From Struthio camelus (taxonomy: Eukaryota; Chordata; Aves; Struthioniformes; Struthionidae), in assembly GCF_040807025.1 (NCBI RefSeq), contig NC_090982.1:52373112-52437111 (forward strand): a stretch of DNA of 64,000 bases, given 5' to 3'. Below are positions 37,433-50,863 of this stretch, piece by piece. The position numbers and the translations under genes were made by a program. The notes under the pieces are model-generated. The model ran no database searches. It had not been told where the DNA came from and was given only the letters and a program-made list of their open reading frames with translations. Every line of letters begins with the position of its first letter. The first letter of the stretch is position 1.

Positions 37433-40242
37433 GCAAGCAGAACTTTTCTGTTGTTATCATTTAAAGAAAAAAGAAGAGGTAGGAAAAAAAATCCTGGTCT
37501 TGTTTCAACTCTATTTACGCTCTACGGATAGTATGCATCTGAATTTCATTACACTGCACTGCAAACAAACATCCTAACGCTAAAGCATTTTATATTCCTA
37601 ATGTAATGACGCAATTCTGTATAACAAGCATATGATACCAGCAAATAATTGATAAATATAAGAGAATTTAGTGACATTTCACTTAGCAAATAATTTCCAT
37701 ACTGTAGGTGGGACTGTCAGTACAATCTATTAAGTACTTTTCATCTTAAGATTATGGTCTCAGTTGCTTGTATATTTGCCAGACTCTAATCACTTGGGCT
37801 TAGGTTTTTCATGCTGGTTGCATGCCTCAGGCAAAATAAATATATAACGTACGTTTCAGCCAAAATTGTCCAGCGGTCTCCAAAATCAGGTCAGAGAAAA
37901 ATATGTCCCCCAGAAGCAGAGACTTTGGCAAGAAATGGGACAAGAAATTTCTTAGGGATTTGCCTTTTTCTCATCTCAGTGAAAAACTACGTGGACTCAA
38001 GTAAGGGACAACTGCTTAGTTTCATGTTAAAATATCTATTATATTATCCTTGTTTCCCAGCTCCTGGTGCTGTTCATTTTATTTATTTATACTCTTTTTA
38101 ACCATTCTCAGTTACTGAGACTGAGAGCTCAAGGCTAAAGGGTTAAACAGAACTGTTTGTATAACGGTAGTTCTTGGCTATATGGGGTTGAACGGAGACA
38201 CACACAGTCTCCCCTCCTAATGCCCAGAAAGCATTGCATATCTCCACTACTAACAAATGCATGGAAATTCATTCAAGGGAAAACAGAAGCAGCAAATTAA
38301 AACAAAGACATCAATTGGTGAGTTCGGGGAATAAAAAAGGGGATGAAAAAAAGACACCAGAAAAGGTGCAGAAAAGAACAGAGATATCAGAAAGTGTGGA
38401 ACAGTCCTGCCAGAGAAACTAGTATTTTTTTTAACTGGGAACAGGCTTGAGAGAAAGTATTTGAAAACAGCATTAAATACAGCAGAATCATCACGAATGA
38501 TGTGGAAAAGTTGAGTAAAGCATAATGATGCCTTAATTTTTCTAAACACAGGCGTTAAATGAAATATCATGTAGAAAATTGGAAACAAAATATAAACAAA
38601 CTGTGAAGGTCAGGGATGACTAGTCTTTTGAACAAGATTGTAGAGAGTGGATGAAATCGTTCAGTTCGAGAACTCCCTAATAGGTTTCTGGAACCCAAGG
38701 TGAATGTTTCACAGGAAGGATCACTTTGTCAGGTCTGTTTCTTATATTCTTTCCTTAAGCCTGCCCCAGGGTTCACTAGGGGCAGGAGGCTGAATCCCCC
38801 AACCTCACATGCTTCTTGCTAGAAGGGAGGAGTTCATACTCCAAGCAGTAAATAGGGCAAGGGCTGGAATCAACAGGACAACACAGCGAGGATGGAAAGC
38901 CTGAAAGGGAAACCATGCACACAGGAGAATGTGGGTAATCACTGGAGGAGATGGGGAATCAAAGATAGCAATGGCATGCAAATATGATTAGCTTATTATA
39001 GGGAAACTTGCAATAGCTGAAGAAAGTTGGACACAAATACAAAGAGGAGAACTGAGAAGAAAACTGGATCCTGGAAAGGGACAGGAGAGGGGGAGGGAGG
39101 AAGACGTCTGGTAAGAAATCAAGGGAAAACCATGGCTTTCTAAGCCAAAAGAAACAAGACTGAAACAAGCTAGGACTGGGAAACAATGACAACTAAATGG
39201 GCCAAAAACCAAAGGGTGAGTGCCTCATTTGAGCACATTTCTGTCTTGCTCTAGAAATGAATTCAAGATTCAAACCAAACTTACTCAGCCAAGTACCATC
39301 TATGTCTGGTATTTGCCAATAATAAAAAGTGACATTTTTTTCCCATCAACCCAACCGGCAGAAGCCTGTTGGATTGATAAGATACCTGCTTATGCTAAAC
39401 CTCAGTAATTCTTTTAAATGTTTTAACAAGATGGATCTTGCTGCATCAGTACACCAGGTGCATATTAACTGACAAACAGTCAGGAAGGAGGGTTATCAGC
39501 AGTATCCTCCTGGTGAAGGACATGCTTCGTCTAAGAAGGATAGGTGTAATACTGGCTCAGTATTTGTTCCTAGACCACTCTAAGCCTATTCAACTGAGAT
39601 CTCATAAGATGAGAATGAAAGAAGTTTTCAGTACAGATGAAAAGTGGTGGCGCAACAGTTTCTTCAAACACATAACTGTGTGTATTCCACTCTGGAGAGC
39701 AAATCATTTGTCAGAAATTCAGTTTGCACAGGTGGGTCAGCCGGGGCAGTCAGTTTACTGGAATACTACTCTTGTAACTGTGGTAGTGCCTTTTTGTTTT
39801 CTTTTTCCCCTGTGCTTGCTAAACATTTTGTACCAGCTGTGCATGCTGTCTCCCTGTTCAGCAGAATGGCTGAATGATCCTGGCTTATAAGGATGGTGTG
39901 CTTGTTTGTTCGGAACGCCCATTATAGTAGACAATTCATGGAAAGCATTAATCCAAAAGTCAAGTTTTTCATGGACATATTACAAACAAAAAAAATAAAA
40001 GTGGAAATCTACATAACAGTTGCTACGATAAGTCTAAACACACCTTTTCACTTCTAGCCTTTTTCTTTTTACTTGGAGGGGGGAGGAGGGAAGAATAAAA
40101 GCAAGAAGTGTCATAGAGCTGGAGGGAAGATAAATTAGCACAGCTGAAGATATGTTCCTACTAACAGGCTTTGAGACATATCTGTTTTCCGATTAGAGTT
40201 TGCTTCAGAAAAGCAAATCAGAAATAAGTTTAAAGCTTCAAA

Positions 40243-40245
<3 letters not shown>

Positions 40246-40277
<32 letters not shown>
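40246..40277. repeat. (GT)n microsatellite
   Basis: About 16 uninterrupted GT units, with a shorter CA tract about 40 bases downstream (40318-40331). The two could pair as a hairpin. Confidence 0.97.
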
Positions 40278-40278
<1 letters not shown>

Positions 40279-43200
40279 ATAATTATAGGCGAAAATTAAA
40301 AGGAAAACACTGAATACATACACACACACACTGAACTTTTCATGAAAAGTGACTGGCACTGGACATTCTTGTAGCAAATGTGATTGCCAATGATTCTGCT
40401 ACAGTTATTACAAGTAATTAAATATTATGCCAAGTTCTCAAGGCACATAGCCTCATTAAAGGTGATGGCAACACTGCAATTTTAACACTCGAATACTTGC
40501 ACCTGACCCCTCAATTAACCTACTGCCCACAGCCTACATTAAAAAAAAATTGACACATGAACACCATATGCATCTGTACACTTCTTAATATACAGCAAAT
40601 TAGATCTGAATGGGCAATTTTAAAGTTGGACACATGGCACATCTGTGTCTTTGGGTGAGAAATCAATTTCACTCATAGGCACAGCTGAGCGACAAAATTC
40701 ACAATTAACAAACATGTATCTGCTTTATGTCCACACAGATGACGAAAACAAGCTCAATTGTTTGCAATTTTTATCTTTGTCTAGAAACCTTAAAAGAATG
40801 TTTTCAGATTAAAGAAAGCTTAATTCCTGTATTTTTCCAGATAAAACAGCAACCTGCCCTTTAACAGAGCTTATACTTAATTCGTGTTGTTTTTAAAATT
40901 CTGCTTTAGACAAGTGTGTTAGAACAACCAAAAAGACAAATACACGTCCAATAGTAAAGACTGGTCATCTTAGTCTGGGCAAAGCTTTTCTCGGAACTAC
41001 TGAAAACTCTGATCTGCAGAAGCTCTGAACACAAAAAGATATTGCACCCTGCTTCGCATATTCTGGTAGACCACAGTAACTATGCCGCTACTGCAACAGC
41101 CAGAACTCCAAATGTAACTCCACACGTTAGGAAGAGCTTTCCTGAAATCAATTCTAATGGCTTTGAACACAACCGTAATCAGATTTTGTTAAAAACTTTT
41201 CATGTGTATTGTGTGCACTATGGCTATGGGGGCACGTGTAATTGAACATTACATAATAAAGCAAAAAGGATCTTTGTGCTAGGCACTCCATGCCCCACTT
41301 TAATAAAAGCAACTCCAAAGAGGAGCACGGTCTTTTTCATAGTCATTTTTAAACAAAGTCCACCCACAATGTTAACACCTTAGCAGTTCAAAATGAACAA
41401 TACGGGCCTGTCCCCCACCCCCCCCCCCAACAAAAGGTAATAAAGCCACATAAAGAAATTTCTTTTCCTACTTTCTGCTTTCCTTGAAGGATATTTACTT
41501 ATGTTTTGCCTACACCTGAACAGGCAACAAGTCACCCAACTTCAGGGAGCATTGGGCACGGGCCAAGAACAGGCAAAGTTATGTTTACCAAGCCTATGCC
41601 CAATTTTCCACCTGAAGTATCACATACAACCCATAATGAGCTATGTAAGAATGAGGTACATATTACAGGAAAGATGACTGAATAATACAGCCAAATACCA
41701 TCTCCATTATGAAGTGGGCAATTGTACATATTAGCAAAGTAACAGAGCCAGCAAGAAGCAGTGAAACCACCTTAAGGAGGGAAGCGTACTTGTGCCTGTA
41801 CTGTTCAACATCTGTAGAAACGTATGACCAATCCATCTCACACAGGCGCTTTTATCCATGTGGACAATTTCTGCATCACTGTCCAAACCAACAATTTAAT
41901 GCAAACAATTCATCACAGCACTCATTAAGTTCTTATTTCACATTAACTGATTCATCAGTTATTCTCATTCATCTCCAGACTCACAAAGCTAATACTAACT
42001 CAATATAATTTTGAACGAAAGTTCTACCTATTCCACCAATTGATGGAACCAGTTACAACAGCAACACTTGACCACACACACTTTCCTTTACAGAACATCA
42101 GGAGATAAAGCATAAGGTTAGTGCAAGGAAGTGCATAAATTTAAAATTAGTTACTCAGCAGCTGAATAGACACATCCCACATGAGACAGATAAGTACATA
42201 CAAAGAAGCAATATACTGTGTTGAATCAAAAGTTCCTGATGTATTACTAAATGACTGTAGGTAAATTAACATTCACCTAACATAAACCTGTACTTACGGG
42301 TATTCCCCTATCAGACAGACATCAGCAGAGCAATTGCAATTAAAAGAGGATGTGCACATCCACTATAAGGATGCATCATAGCAGGTGGAGACATAGCCAA
42401 CCTGGAGACATTTTAATTATTTCTCAACAAAAGTTGACAATAAAAAAAACTTATTCATAAATGAGACTGTTCTCATGATAGACACATAGGGAAGTAAGGA
42501 AACAGGTAAATAATAACTGGTTTGTGTGCTCTTAAACAGGCTTACGAACACAGAGACTTAGGATCACAGATCAGGCGGTAACCTGGGAAATCAGCGCAGC
42601 TACGGTGAACGGCTACAAGGAGACAGTCTCACGTTCATTATTTCAGTCCTCAAAGCCATACAGTTCCTATATGAAGCCTTAGCCCTGTACATCTCCTAAT
42701 TTTGTATCGTCAAGATTTATACATACGCTCGCTCCCATTTCGTGCCAGTCATGAACAAAAATACCATCAGCCCAAGACCAGCCTCTTAGTAACAGAGGGT
42801 ACTAAAGATCAGCCCCATCTGCAATACTTCTGTATTATTTGTCCTTTGCCATCTCCCCATCTGCAATTTCTTTACTCATCTAGTAATTACCTTCTAAAGG
42901 ATCTTTTCCAGTTAAAGGATTAACCTCCTCTGTGGCACTGTATGCCCTGCATTTCTCTAGAACAGGTGCATCACTGCTAAACACACCTTCTCTGTCTAGA
43001 AATACGGATTTTAAATAAAAAGGTTACTTACCTTAAAACAAACAATATTTAATGTCTATTATTTCAAATTCTACTTAAATAATTGGACATCGAGATTTCT
43101 TTTCAAAAATTTGTTCAGGAAAAAAGAAAAAAGCTTCCATACTACTGAATTCAGATTAATAACCCTCCAAATAATCAACCCTCCCACTCCTGTATCTATA

Positions 43201-43369
43201 ATAAGGTAAGAGCATTTACTATCCTGTAGTCATAGGATACTACTTCTCACTTAAACGCAAGGATCCATTAGGATTTTAATAAATCTCTCAAGTGTCACTT
43301 CCCTCAGAACACTGGAACAATAGATTGCCAATTACAGCACATTAGTGTTTTGAGTTTTAGTGCGTTAGT

Positions 43370-44860
43370 TATTTCCATTTCTAAACTCCCATTATCCCCT
43401 TCCTGGAAGCTGAGGCAGAATATTTCATTCCCTAACCAATCTAGATTGTCTTCAACCTCCATTTTACCCTCAGTGCATGCAGCCCAATTTTTTCCTTACT
43501 CCTTTAAACTAAACAGCTGAAAAATACTTTGCTATTTGGTTTCATTCCTAACACACGACATTTGGCAATTATCACTTCACCTCGAAATCTGAATCCTTTG
43601 ATTGTTGATTGATCTCTTCCTTCCCACACCCACATTCCTAGTATTCTTTTGGATGCCAGTTTGGATGTCTTCTGGAGTCATTTCAAATTACCTTGCTGCA
43701 AAAAAAATTCCTTCTGGAATTGTAAGCCTCCCTTCCATTTACTTATCTGAGCTCCTGGAGGAAGTGTAGCTGCCTTCCTAAATCCTTAATTTCTCAATGT
43801 TTGTCCTTTTGAAATAAGAATATTTAAGATGTATTACTGCTTATCCATCTACGTCAAATCAAATCAACGCAGGACTATAGGACCTGAAAGCATGCTGCTT
43901 TTCCATGATGTTCTCCCTACTCCCTAAAATCAAGTTAGTCATTCAAAAAAAATGATTTAATGAATATACTGATTAAATGTTAATATGTATCTAACTTCTA
44001 ACATGATTACTAGCAATTTTTCCCCATATCTGGGAGGCTAAAATTTCCCATACTACTAGAGGGAAGAGTGCTATTGCTCTCTAACGTTGTGAGATCTAGC
44101 TAGCCTGGCCCAAGAGATTTAGTTGCCAAAAACGACCCCATCAAAACCTCCTGACTATCCCTTCCCAGACTCCCAGGGTGTCACATTATGACTATACATT
44201 TTAGCTTTATTCCCGTTTTCCTCAAAAATCATTCTCCGTCATCCTATCATTTCTGTTTGTTAACTTGTAACATTTGGGTTCAAGCAGTTCACCTTCCTCC
44301 GTCCTGTTATTAGAGCTCCTGTATTACCACACAAATACTTCAGTAGTGTCCTGCTGACCACGATTGATTAACCATACAATCCGTTCGTTAATGAAATTAC
44401 TTATCTATCACTATTATAAATACTTGTAATTTCCTTTTCCCTTGCTGTTTCTCCTATTAGCCTTTTATTACTGTATCATTTGCCATTTGCTCGTTTCTCA
44501 TATTGTTCTATTCTTAATGTACTCAACTTCAGTTAAAAGATGCCATGACATCTTCCAAAGCTTCATTTTGGACTTCTTGGTATACTGTCCCCACCCCAGG
44601 CAACAGGGAATCTAACTACTGAAAAGAATTGTTTTTTGACTAGTGAGAGGTATTTACAGAAAACATCCTAAAAATCATTCTCCTAACAGGCATTCCTGTG
44701 CCCGTTGCCTATCTTCTTATTTTGCCATGCTTCCCCCGCTCCCTTTTTAAGAGGATTGAAACAATTTCACCTATATATTCCCTGAACCCTTACTACCATA
44801 AGCATCTTTCCTAATTTTGTACAATTAGCCACTAAAGTAGAAATTTGTCATTTATCCCAA
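43370..44860 (-). other. pyrimidine-rich block, possible decayed ancient LINE on minus strand
   Basis: For about 1.5 kb the plus strand is rich in C and T (for example TTCCCGTTTTCCTCAAAAAT and CTTTTATTACTGTATCATTT). This strand skew resembles the reverse complement of very old LINE coding sequence in sauropsids. Phrases such as CCCATACTACTAGAGGG and TTAGAGCTCCTGTATTACCA have the feel of such elements. I cannot align it to a named family, so this is a low-confidence call. Confidence 0.25.
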
Positions 44861-46267
44861 GCATCAGTGACAGTGAGAAAATATATGTATGGGTAGTGAT
44901 ACACTGCTTACAGCGTGGTACAGAAATAACTTGTTTTTCCATAACTACGTCACCACCTTAACACCTCCCCCTCACACACACACACACTTTTCCTCTTAAC
45001 TGGAATTGTGCCAGGATAAAGATAACTTCTTTCTAAAGAAAAGAAGTTTTGACTTGGAGGTTTGAAAGACACTGGTGCATCATGTCTTCCTGTTAATAAT
45101 ATTTATGACAACATCAACAATAAGAACAGCAATAATTAATCCAAATATTTACTATGATTTTTGGTCCCTATACAAATGTCTCTGTTAATGCAAGGAAAGT
45201 CAACACACGATACAAGACAGATGTGACCTCCACACTTTTCAGGTTTTACCTTTTTCTAATTAAGAAATGTCTGTATGAACTTGGATGGTCCGAGTGTTAC
45301 ATTTAGTACAATTCCCCTTCCCAAAATTTCATTTTTTTCTAGTTTCAAGTTTCTTTCAGCAAAGCATTAAGGATAATACAATTCCATGGATTTTTAAATT
45401 AGTCAAGGTGCTCCTCATGTCATTCTGTATTGTTCTTACATACAAATTGAAAAACATGAATTTTGAGTCTCGTACTGAAGTACTTAATTACAGGATGAAA
45501 TCATACTGAAATCTGTCTAAAGCACCAAGCATTGCCTGACAGCGACAGAGAATCATTTTACCTCTTTTAAGTAGGTTATCAGGGCTCAAATGATTTCTTT
45601 AAAGATATGTTTATGCAATATAAAAGGCATTGTTTTATTCAACTATATTACAGTTCATAGTAGGAAAAAAAAAATCATGATCTTCATCCACTACAGCACT
45701 ATTCACCAGGAAACAGAATGTCACACTGCGGCCATTATATGAAATTTCATTATTTTATCAGGTAAAGCAGCCACCTAGTGGCTACTCTTTACAGTACTCA
45801 GACAAACACAGGACCAGAAACTTAAAGAGATGCTGAGAACTGGCAACTTTCACTGATGCCCCTTTGGGAAATGAAGAACTAAAGGCATCAGTGTTTCATC
45901 TTTGCCAGCAGACTTATCTTAAACATTTGGAAAAAAGACAAAAGGGTACGAATAGAAGTATGTGTTTTTTTCAGTTTGGTTGTTATTGGAATTTTTTAGG
46001 TTTTGGTCTAGGTTGTTGCTTTCTATTTCTTTTCTTTTTTCCCTTAAATTAAAAAAAAAAAGATATTAAAGAGAGATCAGCCATGAGCTTGAGTCTCTCT
46101 AACATGCTATTGTGAAACATGCATTAAGAGATTGTTCATATAAATATAAAAGCAGCTATAAACAAATAGTTTTTTAAAAATAATCTTTTATAAAGGACAC
46201 AGTAAGGATAGGTATTTTTTTGGAAACGAGGATTACATACCGTATAACATACATATACATCCCTTCC

Positions 46268-48305
46268 TCTAGGCTCAAGATCTGTGCATCCCTCTGAGGA
46301 AGAAGTCCAGCAAAGCGGGCAGGAGACCTGCATGGATGAGCAAGGAACTCCTGGCAAAACTCCAGCAGAAGAAGGAAGTCTACAGAATGTGGAAAAGGGG
46401 ACAGGCCACTTGGGAGGAATACAGGGACGTTGTCAGAGCGTGCAGGGATGCGACAAGGAAGGCTAAGGCCCAGTTGGAATTAAATCTGGCAAGGGATGTC
46501 AAGGACAACAAGAAGGCCTTCTTCAAATACATCAATAGCAAAAGGAAGACTAGGGAAAACGTGGGCCCGCTGCTGAATGGGGCGGGTGCCCTGATAACAA
46601 AGGATACAGAGAAGGCAGAGTTATTGAATGCCGCCTTTGCTTCCGTCTTCACTGTTAAGGCCAGCCCTGAGGAATTCCAGACCTTGGAGACAAGAGAGGA
46701 AGGCTGGAGAAAGGAAGACTCTCCCTTGGTGGAGGAGGATCAGGTTAGAGATCTTTTGTCCAAACTTGACATCCACAAATCCACGGGCCCCGATGGGATG
46801 CACCCACGAGTGCTGAGGGAGCTGGCGGATGTTATCGCTAGGCCACTCTCCACCATCTTGCAAAGGTCCTGGAGATCAGGAGAGGTGCCTGAGGACTGGA
46901 AGAAAGCCAGCGTCACCCCAGTCTTCAAAAAGGGCAAGAAGGAGGAGCCAGGAAGCTACAGGCCTGTCAGCCTCACCTCCATCCCTGGAAAGGTGATGGA
47001 ACAGCTCCTCCTGGAGGTCCTCACTAAGCATCTGGAGGACAAGAACGTGATCAGGAGTAGTCAGCATGGATTCACCAAAGGGAAATCATGCTTGACCAAC
47101 CTGATAGCCTTCTATGACGGAATGACTGGCCGGGTAGATGAGGGCAGAGCAGTGGATGTTGTCTACCTGGACTTCAGCAAGGCTTTGGACACTGTCTCCC
47201 ATCACATCCTCCTAGGTAAACTCAGGAAGTGTGGGCTAGATGAGTGGACAGTGAGGTGGATTGAGAACTGGCTGGATGGCTGAGCTCAGAGGGTTGTGGT
47301 CAGTGGCGCAGAGTCTGTTGGAAGGCTTGTGGCTAGTGGTGTCCCCCAGGGGTCAGTCCTGGGTCCAGTCTTGTTCAATATATTCATCAATGACCTGGAG
47401 GAAGGGACAGAGTGCACCCTTAGCAAGTTTGCTGATGATACTAAACTGGGGGGAGAGGCTGACACACCAGAAGACTGTGCTGCCATTCTGAGGGACCTGG
47501 ACAGGCTGGAGAGCTGGGCGGAGAGGAACCTCATGAAGTTCAACAAAGGCAAGTGCAGGGTCCTGCACCTAGGCAGGAATAATCCCCTGCACCAGTACAG
47601 GCTGGGGGTTGACCTGCTGGAAAGTAGCTCTGCCGAGAAGGACCTGGGAGTGCTGGTGGACAACAAGTTAAGCATGAGGCAGCAGTGTGCCCTTGTGGCC
47701 AAGAAGGCCAATGGTCTCCTGGGGTGCATTAGGCAGAGTGTTGCCAGCAGGTCGAGGGAGGTGATCCTGCCCCTCTCCTCAGCCCCGGAGAGGCCCCATC
47801 TGGAGTCCTGTGTCCAGCTCTGGGCTCCCCAGTACAAGAGAGACATGGCACTCCTGGAGAGAGTCCAGTGGAGGGCTACCAAGATGATTAGAGGGCTGGA
47901 GCACCTCTCCTAGGAAGAAAGACTGCAAGAGCTGGGCCTGTTCAGCCTGGAGAAGAGAAGATTGAGAGGCGATCTCATCAGCGTGTACAAGTATCTGAAG
48001 GGGGAGTGTCAAGAGGATGAGGCCAGCCTCTTCTCCGTGGTGCCCAGCAACAGGACAAGAGGCAACGGGCAGAAACTGAACCACAGGAAGTTCCGTCTGA
48101 ACCTGAGGAAAAACTTCTTCACTGTGAGGGTGACAGAGCATTGGAACAGGTTGCCCAGAGAGGCGGTGGAGTCTCCTTCCCTGGAGATATTCAAAACCCG
48201 TCTGGATGTGATCCTGGGCAATACGCTCTAGGTGACCCTGCTTGAGCAGGGAGGTTGGACTAGATGATCTCCAGAGGTCCCTTCCAACCTAAACGATTCT
48301 GTGAT
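46268..48305 (+). mobile_element. young CR1 LINE, 5'-truncated, well preserved
   Basis: A plus-strand CR1 copy of about 2 kb. It begins just upstream of the reverse transcriptase (AAGCGGGCAGGAGACCTGCA) and ends with the classic 3' sequence GATGATCTCCAGAGGTCCCT and terminal ATTCTGTGAT at 48296-48305. It is GC-rich against AT-rich flanks. Its coding frame is almost unbroken, so it is the youngest CR1 in the window. The 5' part of ORF2 (endonuclease) and all of ORF1 are missing, so it cannot move by itself. Confidence 0.98.
46336..48231 (+). pseudogene. CR1 ORF2 reverse transcriptase and C-terminal region, two in-frame stops
   Basis: CR1 ORF2 encodes the endonuclease/reverse transcriptase that copies the element into nicked chromosomal DNA. 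One frame runs through the whole interval with stops only at 47281-47283 (TGA, where relatives have Arg of NGRAQ) and 47911-47913 (TAG, where relatives have Tyr). Visible motifs are [66 protein letters not shown] (catalytic Asp at 47170-47172), [20 protein letters not shown] and [10 protein letters not shown] (Asp pair at 47434-47439). The C-terminal part ends [20 protein letters not shown] and stops at TAG 48229-48231. No frameshift was seen. The catalytic residues are kept, but the N-terminal endonuclease is absent. Confidence 0.95.
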
Positions 48306-48738
48306 AAGAAGGTCTGTACTTAACGATAGGAATGATAACAAGAGCATGAATATCAGCAAAAAGGACTGTATTACCTTTCAGCCATGTATTTTCAGAGTAA
48401 AGAAAAACGGTTAACTCTCTGCATAACAGAAGTTTAGTAGTCAACAATGCTCACTTCTGTGCATATTCATTGAATTTACCCAAACGCCAGATAACAGTGA
48501 ATCTAAAATGACTCAACAATTTAGGGAAAAAAATAAGAATTTATCTTCAATATTTTAAGTTTGAAGTCATGACAGTATCTCTTTCAAAGCCTCTGATTTG
48601 AATGCATGCTGATGACAGGATACGCTAACATCTTAATCATCAGCTGCAGTTTTGGGAAATACAAAATCTTTTATATCCCATTTTAAAAACAATGAATTTA
48701 AGGGAGTTTGCTTTTATTCTCACTTATTTTGCTTTCAG

Positions 48739-48843
48739 CTACCTAGCATATCAAAACAAATGTGTTTTCCAGTGAAAAATCAGCTGTTTAGACAGCTTAT
48801 ATGCTCTTTACAACACGTGGGAACAAGAAATCATCAGAAAAAG
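48739..48843 (+). CDS. candidate coding exon, plus strand, unrecognised
   Basis: This 105-base plus-strand block has an excellent acceptor (TTCTCACTTATTTTGCTTTCAG) and donor AAG|GTAAGC. Only one frame is open: 35 codons in phase 0 on both sides, beginning LPSISKQMCFPVKNQLFRQL and ending HVGTRNHQKK. The other two frames have stops. No family is recognised and no plus-strand neighbour in phase was identified. It starts 434 bases after the CR1 end, outside the element. It could also be a non-coding exon. Confidence 0.33.
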
Positions 48844-49420
48844 GTAAGCAACACAGAGGCAATGCACATTTACCACGTGGTAGACGCAAGTACCTGAGTA
48901 GTTAAGTCAGATTTTCATCATCTCATTGCCCACATGCACACATTTTCCCCCTTGCAAATACAAAGGGGTTTATTCGTCTTTTAATGGGAGGCAAAAATAC
49001 CCAGAACTATCTTGCGCTGCTACAAAGTAAAAAACAAAACAAAACAAAAAACCCCAAATAATTTACTTGTCAGCTTACTGCGTGAGCTGAATCTAAATCT
49101 AAACAGATGAGGAAGGGATGAGATCACCTTGGATTTGGGCAATATGCTACAATTATAAATCCCACTAAACACCTGATCTGGCCTCAGATTTATTTTTATT
49201 TTCAATTCACGAGTGAGAGAATCCAGCTTAACTCTCCAAACTCGTATCTAACTGGCAGTGTTGGCAAAAAGTAGTTTCCCATAAATCACTTCTAAGAAAA
49301 CAGTTACTATAACTTCCTAAAAAAATACAAGAGGGCATTATACACGTGCATGCACTTAGAAATTATTCTAAGCTACAAATCTTTTGCCCCATTTGTTCAG
49401 TGTTTTGGGGACCTAGTCTC

Positions 49421-49438
49421 TTTTTTTTTTTTTTTTTT
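49421..49438. repeat. poly(T) run
   Basis: Eighteen consecutive T. Confidence 0.95.
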
Positions 49439-50843
49439 AAATTAAATCTAGAGAGAACTTGCCTGTTTTTGCAACGATGTCAATCTAGCTAGAAAAGTTA
49501 CTCTACCCCCTGAAAAGTTTTGCCTTTGAGATATCCTTAAATATTCACAGCCTCAACAATATAATTGCTTTTTAGACACTTCGGTATTTAAAAAGAGAAT
49601 ATACATAACCAGAGAGAAATATAAAAAATAAAATTGTTAGGATAGCCAGAAGCATGAACTTCCTCATCCAGTTTCTTCCTCCTCTTCATCTTCCAAATAC
49701 CCTACTGAAAAGGGCCTCTCTGCATTTTAAGTTCACACTTTAATAAGCTCTACTTGTATAAGGAAAGTTTCAACAATGAGGAAAACCTTCGCAAAATTCA
49801 CAAAGTATATCAAATATAAATGGCAATCTCTGAAGTTGTCTATCAGCAGAGGAGAAATGACAGATCACAACAGATAGCGAGGAACTGATACGTCTCTGTT
49901 ATAAATGGACTGTACCAGCTTCTGCTGTGTGCACGTCTTCATGTTGGAAGAGGCGTCCCTTTGTTACAGGAGTTCCCTCCAGCTTTTACTACATTTCGGG
50001 ACCATAAGATCTGGAAACCACTACAGCACACTCCCATTTCAATTTAAAGAATGCCACCCTTTGATACTCCTGTGCATCAAATAGCTTTAGGAATTATTCT
50101 TTGAAATATAAGTTTTTGTAATTATTTTCTGTATTTTCACATTATTACCTGCTTCTCCAACTGCTTTGCGCTTTCAGAAGACTGATACATCTTTCATCAA
50201 AACTCTCACTATTTCTTCTTTGTTTATAATGACTTCTAGGAAACAAAATATAATGCTAAATATTAATTTTTAAAAATCATAAGCTGTCCATTAATATAAT
50301 TATTTTACATCTTTGATCAAAGTTTAGAATTTGTTTGAACTGAGGCTGACAAGCACGTGCCATGCTAAAGAGAGGCACATACAGTCAGGAGAAGGCTGTA
50401 GCTTCATTGACACAAGGCTACACAGTCAAGTGTCACCACTTCCACACGAACACGTCCACTTTTTGCAGGTGCCAAGCTGAAGAAGGAACCTAGGTGAAGC
50501 TTTTAGCAGCACCCATTTATTCCCTGCTTTCTTTCCAGAAAGGTAAGGGAAAGCCAGCCACTATCTGCGTGTTCTCCTTTTCATCCCACTTCCTGCTTGT
50601 TTGGTTTCTTCCCCCACCTCATTTTTGCCCCAACATAAAACTGACCCTTGTATTTATGCCCCTCCACTTTTACTGGTTCCTGAAGTAAAATGAGACCATA
50701 AGAATGCTACAACTAACCTGTTCAGAAAGTTTCTGAGTTCTTAAAGTAGTATTGTCCTTTCTGTTGTCCAAATAGATCATAAGTAGTAGCTGGAACGCTC
50801 AGAATCTATTTGAGAATGATGATGCTATTAAATTAAAAAAAAG

Positions 50844-50863
50844 ACACACACACACACACACAC
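50844..50863. repeat. (CA)n microsatellite
   Basis: Ten CA units after an A-rich run. Confidence 0.95.

Larger units (their letters stand above)
37433..46267. other. non-coding stretch, no confident gene
   Basis: AT-rich sequence with a long GT microsatellite (40246-40277), a CA repeat nearby, a C-run at about 41419-41429 and a pyrimidine-rich block at 43370-44860. A 21-base block with a very strong acceptor (TTTGCCTTTTTCTCATCTCAG) near 37978 is too short to call. Confidence 0.45.

Noticed and set aside
39438..39890. Plus-strand open frame of 150 codons
   Set aside because: No recognisable domain, no promoter or splice context, and an overlapping frame is also open. Treated as chance.
47286..47882. 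Long minus-strand frame of 198 codons
   Set aside because: It is the antisense shadow of the CR1 reverse transcriptase on the plus strand.
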